A stretch of 13,940 nucleotides of DNA. Origin: Pseudomonadota bacterium. Its GTDB lineage: Bacteria; Pseudomonadota; Alphaproteobacteria; Sphingomonadales; Sphingomonadaceae. This document shows positions 13,893-13,940 of the stretch, in pieces. Position 1 is the first letter of the stretch; every line of letters begins with the position of its first letter. The position numbers and the translations under genes were made by a program. The notes under the pieces are model-generated. The model saw nothing but the letters and a program-made list of their open reading frames with translations. It was not told the origin of the DNA and ran no database searches. The stretch lies in the NCBI GenBank assembly GCA_023417515.1, contig JAEZFL010000063.1, forward strand, positions 1 through 13,940, written 5' to 3'.

Positions 13893-13940
13893 GGAGGGGC
13901 GGGGCGGAGCGCCGGGGCGTCGTTGAAGCAGCCCCCCCCC

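Noticed and set aside
13932..13940. Run of nine C at the window end as a biological homopolymer
   Set aside because: It is at the very edge of the sequence, where a repeat continuation or an assembly effect cannot be excluded.

Overview
The window looks like a chromosomal segment of an alphaproteobacterium, most likely a member of the Sphingomonadales. This rests on the very high G+C, the rRNA operon that ends 5S then initiator tRNA, the copA/copB copper pair, and several intergenic palindromic repeats of the kind I associate with sphingomonads. The genus is an inference; no search was possible.

Layout. (1) 1-437: the tail of an rRNA operon on the + strand. It holds the 23S-5S spacer, 5S rRNA inside a long complementary stem, initiator tRNA-Met(CAU) and a strong intrinsic terminator. 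(2) 483-4032: a copper-handling cluster on the + strand. Its genes are a small exported Cys protein, a His/Cys-rich exported protein, the Tat-exported multicopper oxidase CopA and the outer-membrane protein CopB; copA and copB overlap by ATGA. (3) 4073-4919: two uncharacterised + strand genes, an 89-residue helical protein and a cold-shock-like domain fused to a two-helix membrane domain. (4) 4905-8177: histidine degradation on the - strand, hutU then hutH, with a palindromic repeat between them. (5) 8262-9589: two unrecognised exported proteins on the - strand. One has a coiled coil and a probable outer-membrane barrel; the other is a small proline-rich protein. (6) 9728-12738: central metabolism on the + strand, sucC followed by etfB and etfA. 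(7) 12838-13845: a histone-deacetylase-superfamily amidohydrolase of the acetylpolyamine type. (8) 13849-13940: the start of another palindromic intergenic repeat.

How the genes work together. CopA would oxidise or sequester copper in the periplasm, CopB would act at the outer membrane, and the two small proteins probably bind metal in the periplasm. HutH and HutU are the first two steps of histidine breakdown (histidine to urocanate to imidazolonepropionate). SucC is one half of succinyl-CoA synthetase, and EtfAB carries electrons from acyl-CoA and other flavin dehydrogenases to the quinone pool.

The points most worth a second look are: the EF-hand-like loop set among Cys pairs in the 877-1248 protein; the cold-shock-like/membrane fusion at 4425-4919; the hutH GTG start next to a repeat; the replaced acidic residues in the acetylpolyamine amidohydrolase; and three genes whose start codons sit 5-6 bases after a -10-like hexamer, suggesting leaderless transcripts. 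I did not find a CRISPR array, transposase, phage gene or toxin-antitoxin pair, and I do not claim a wholly new defence or biosynthetic system here.
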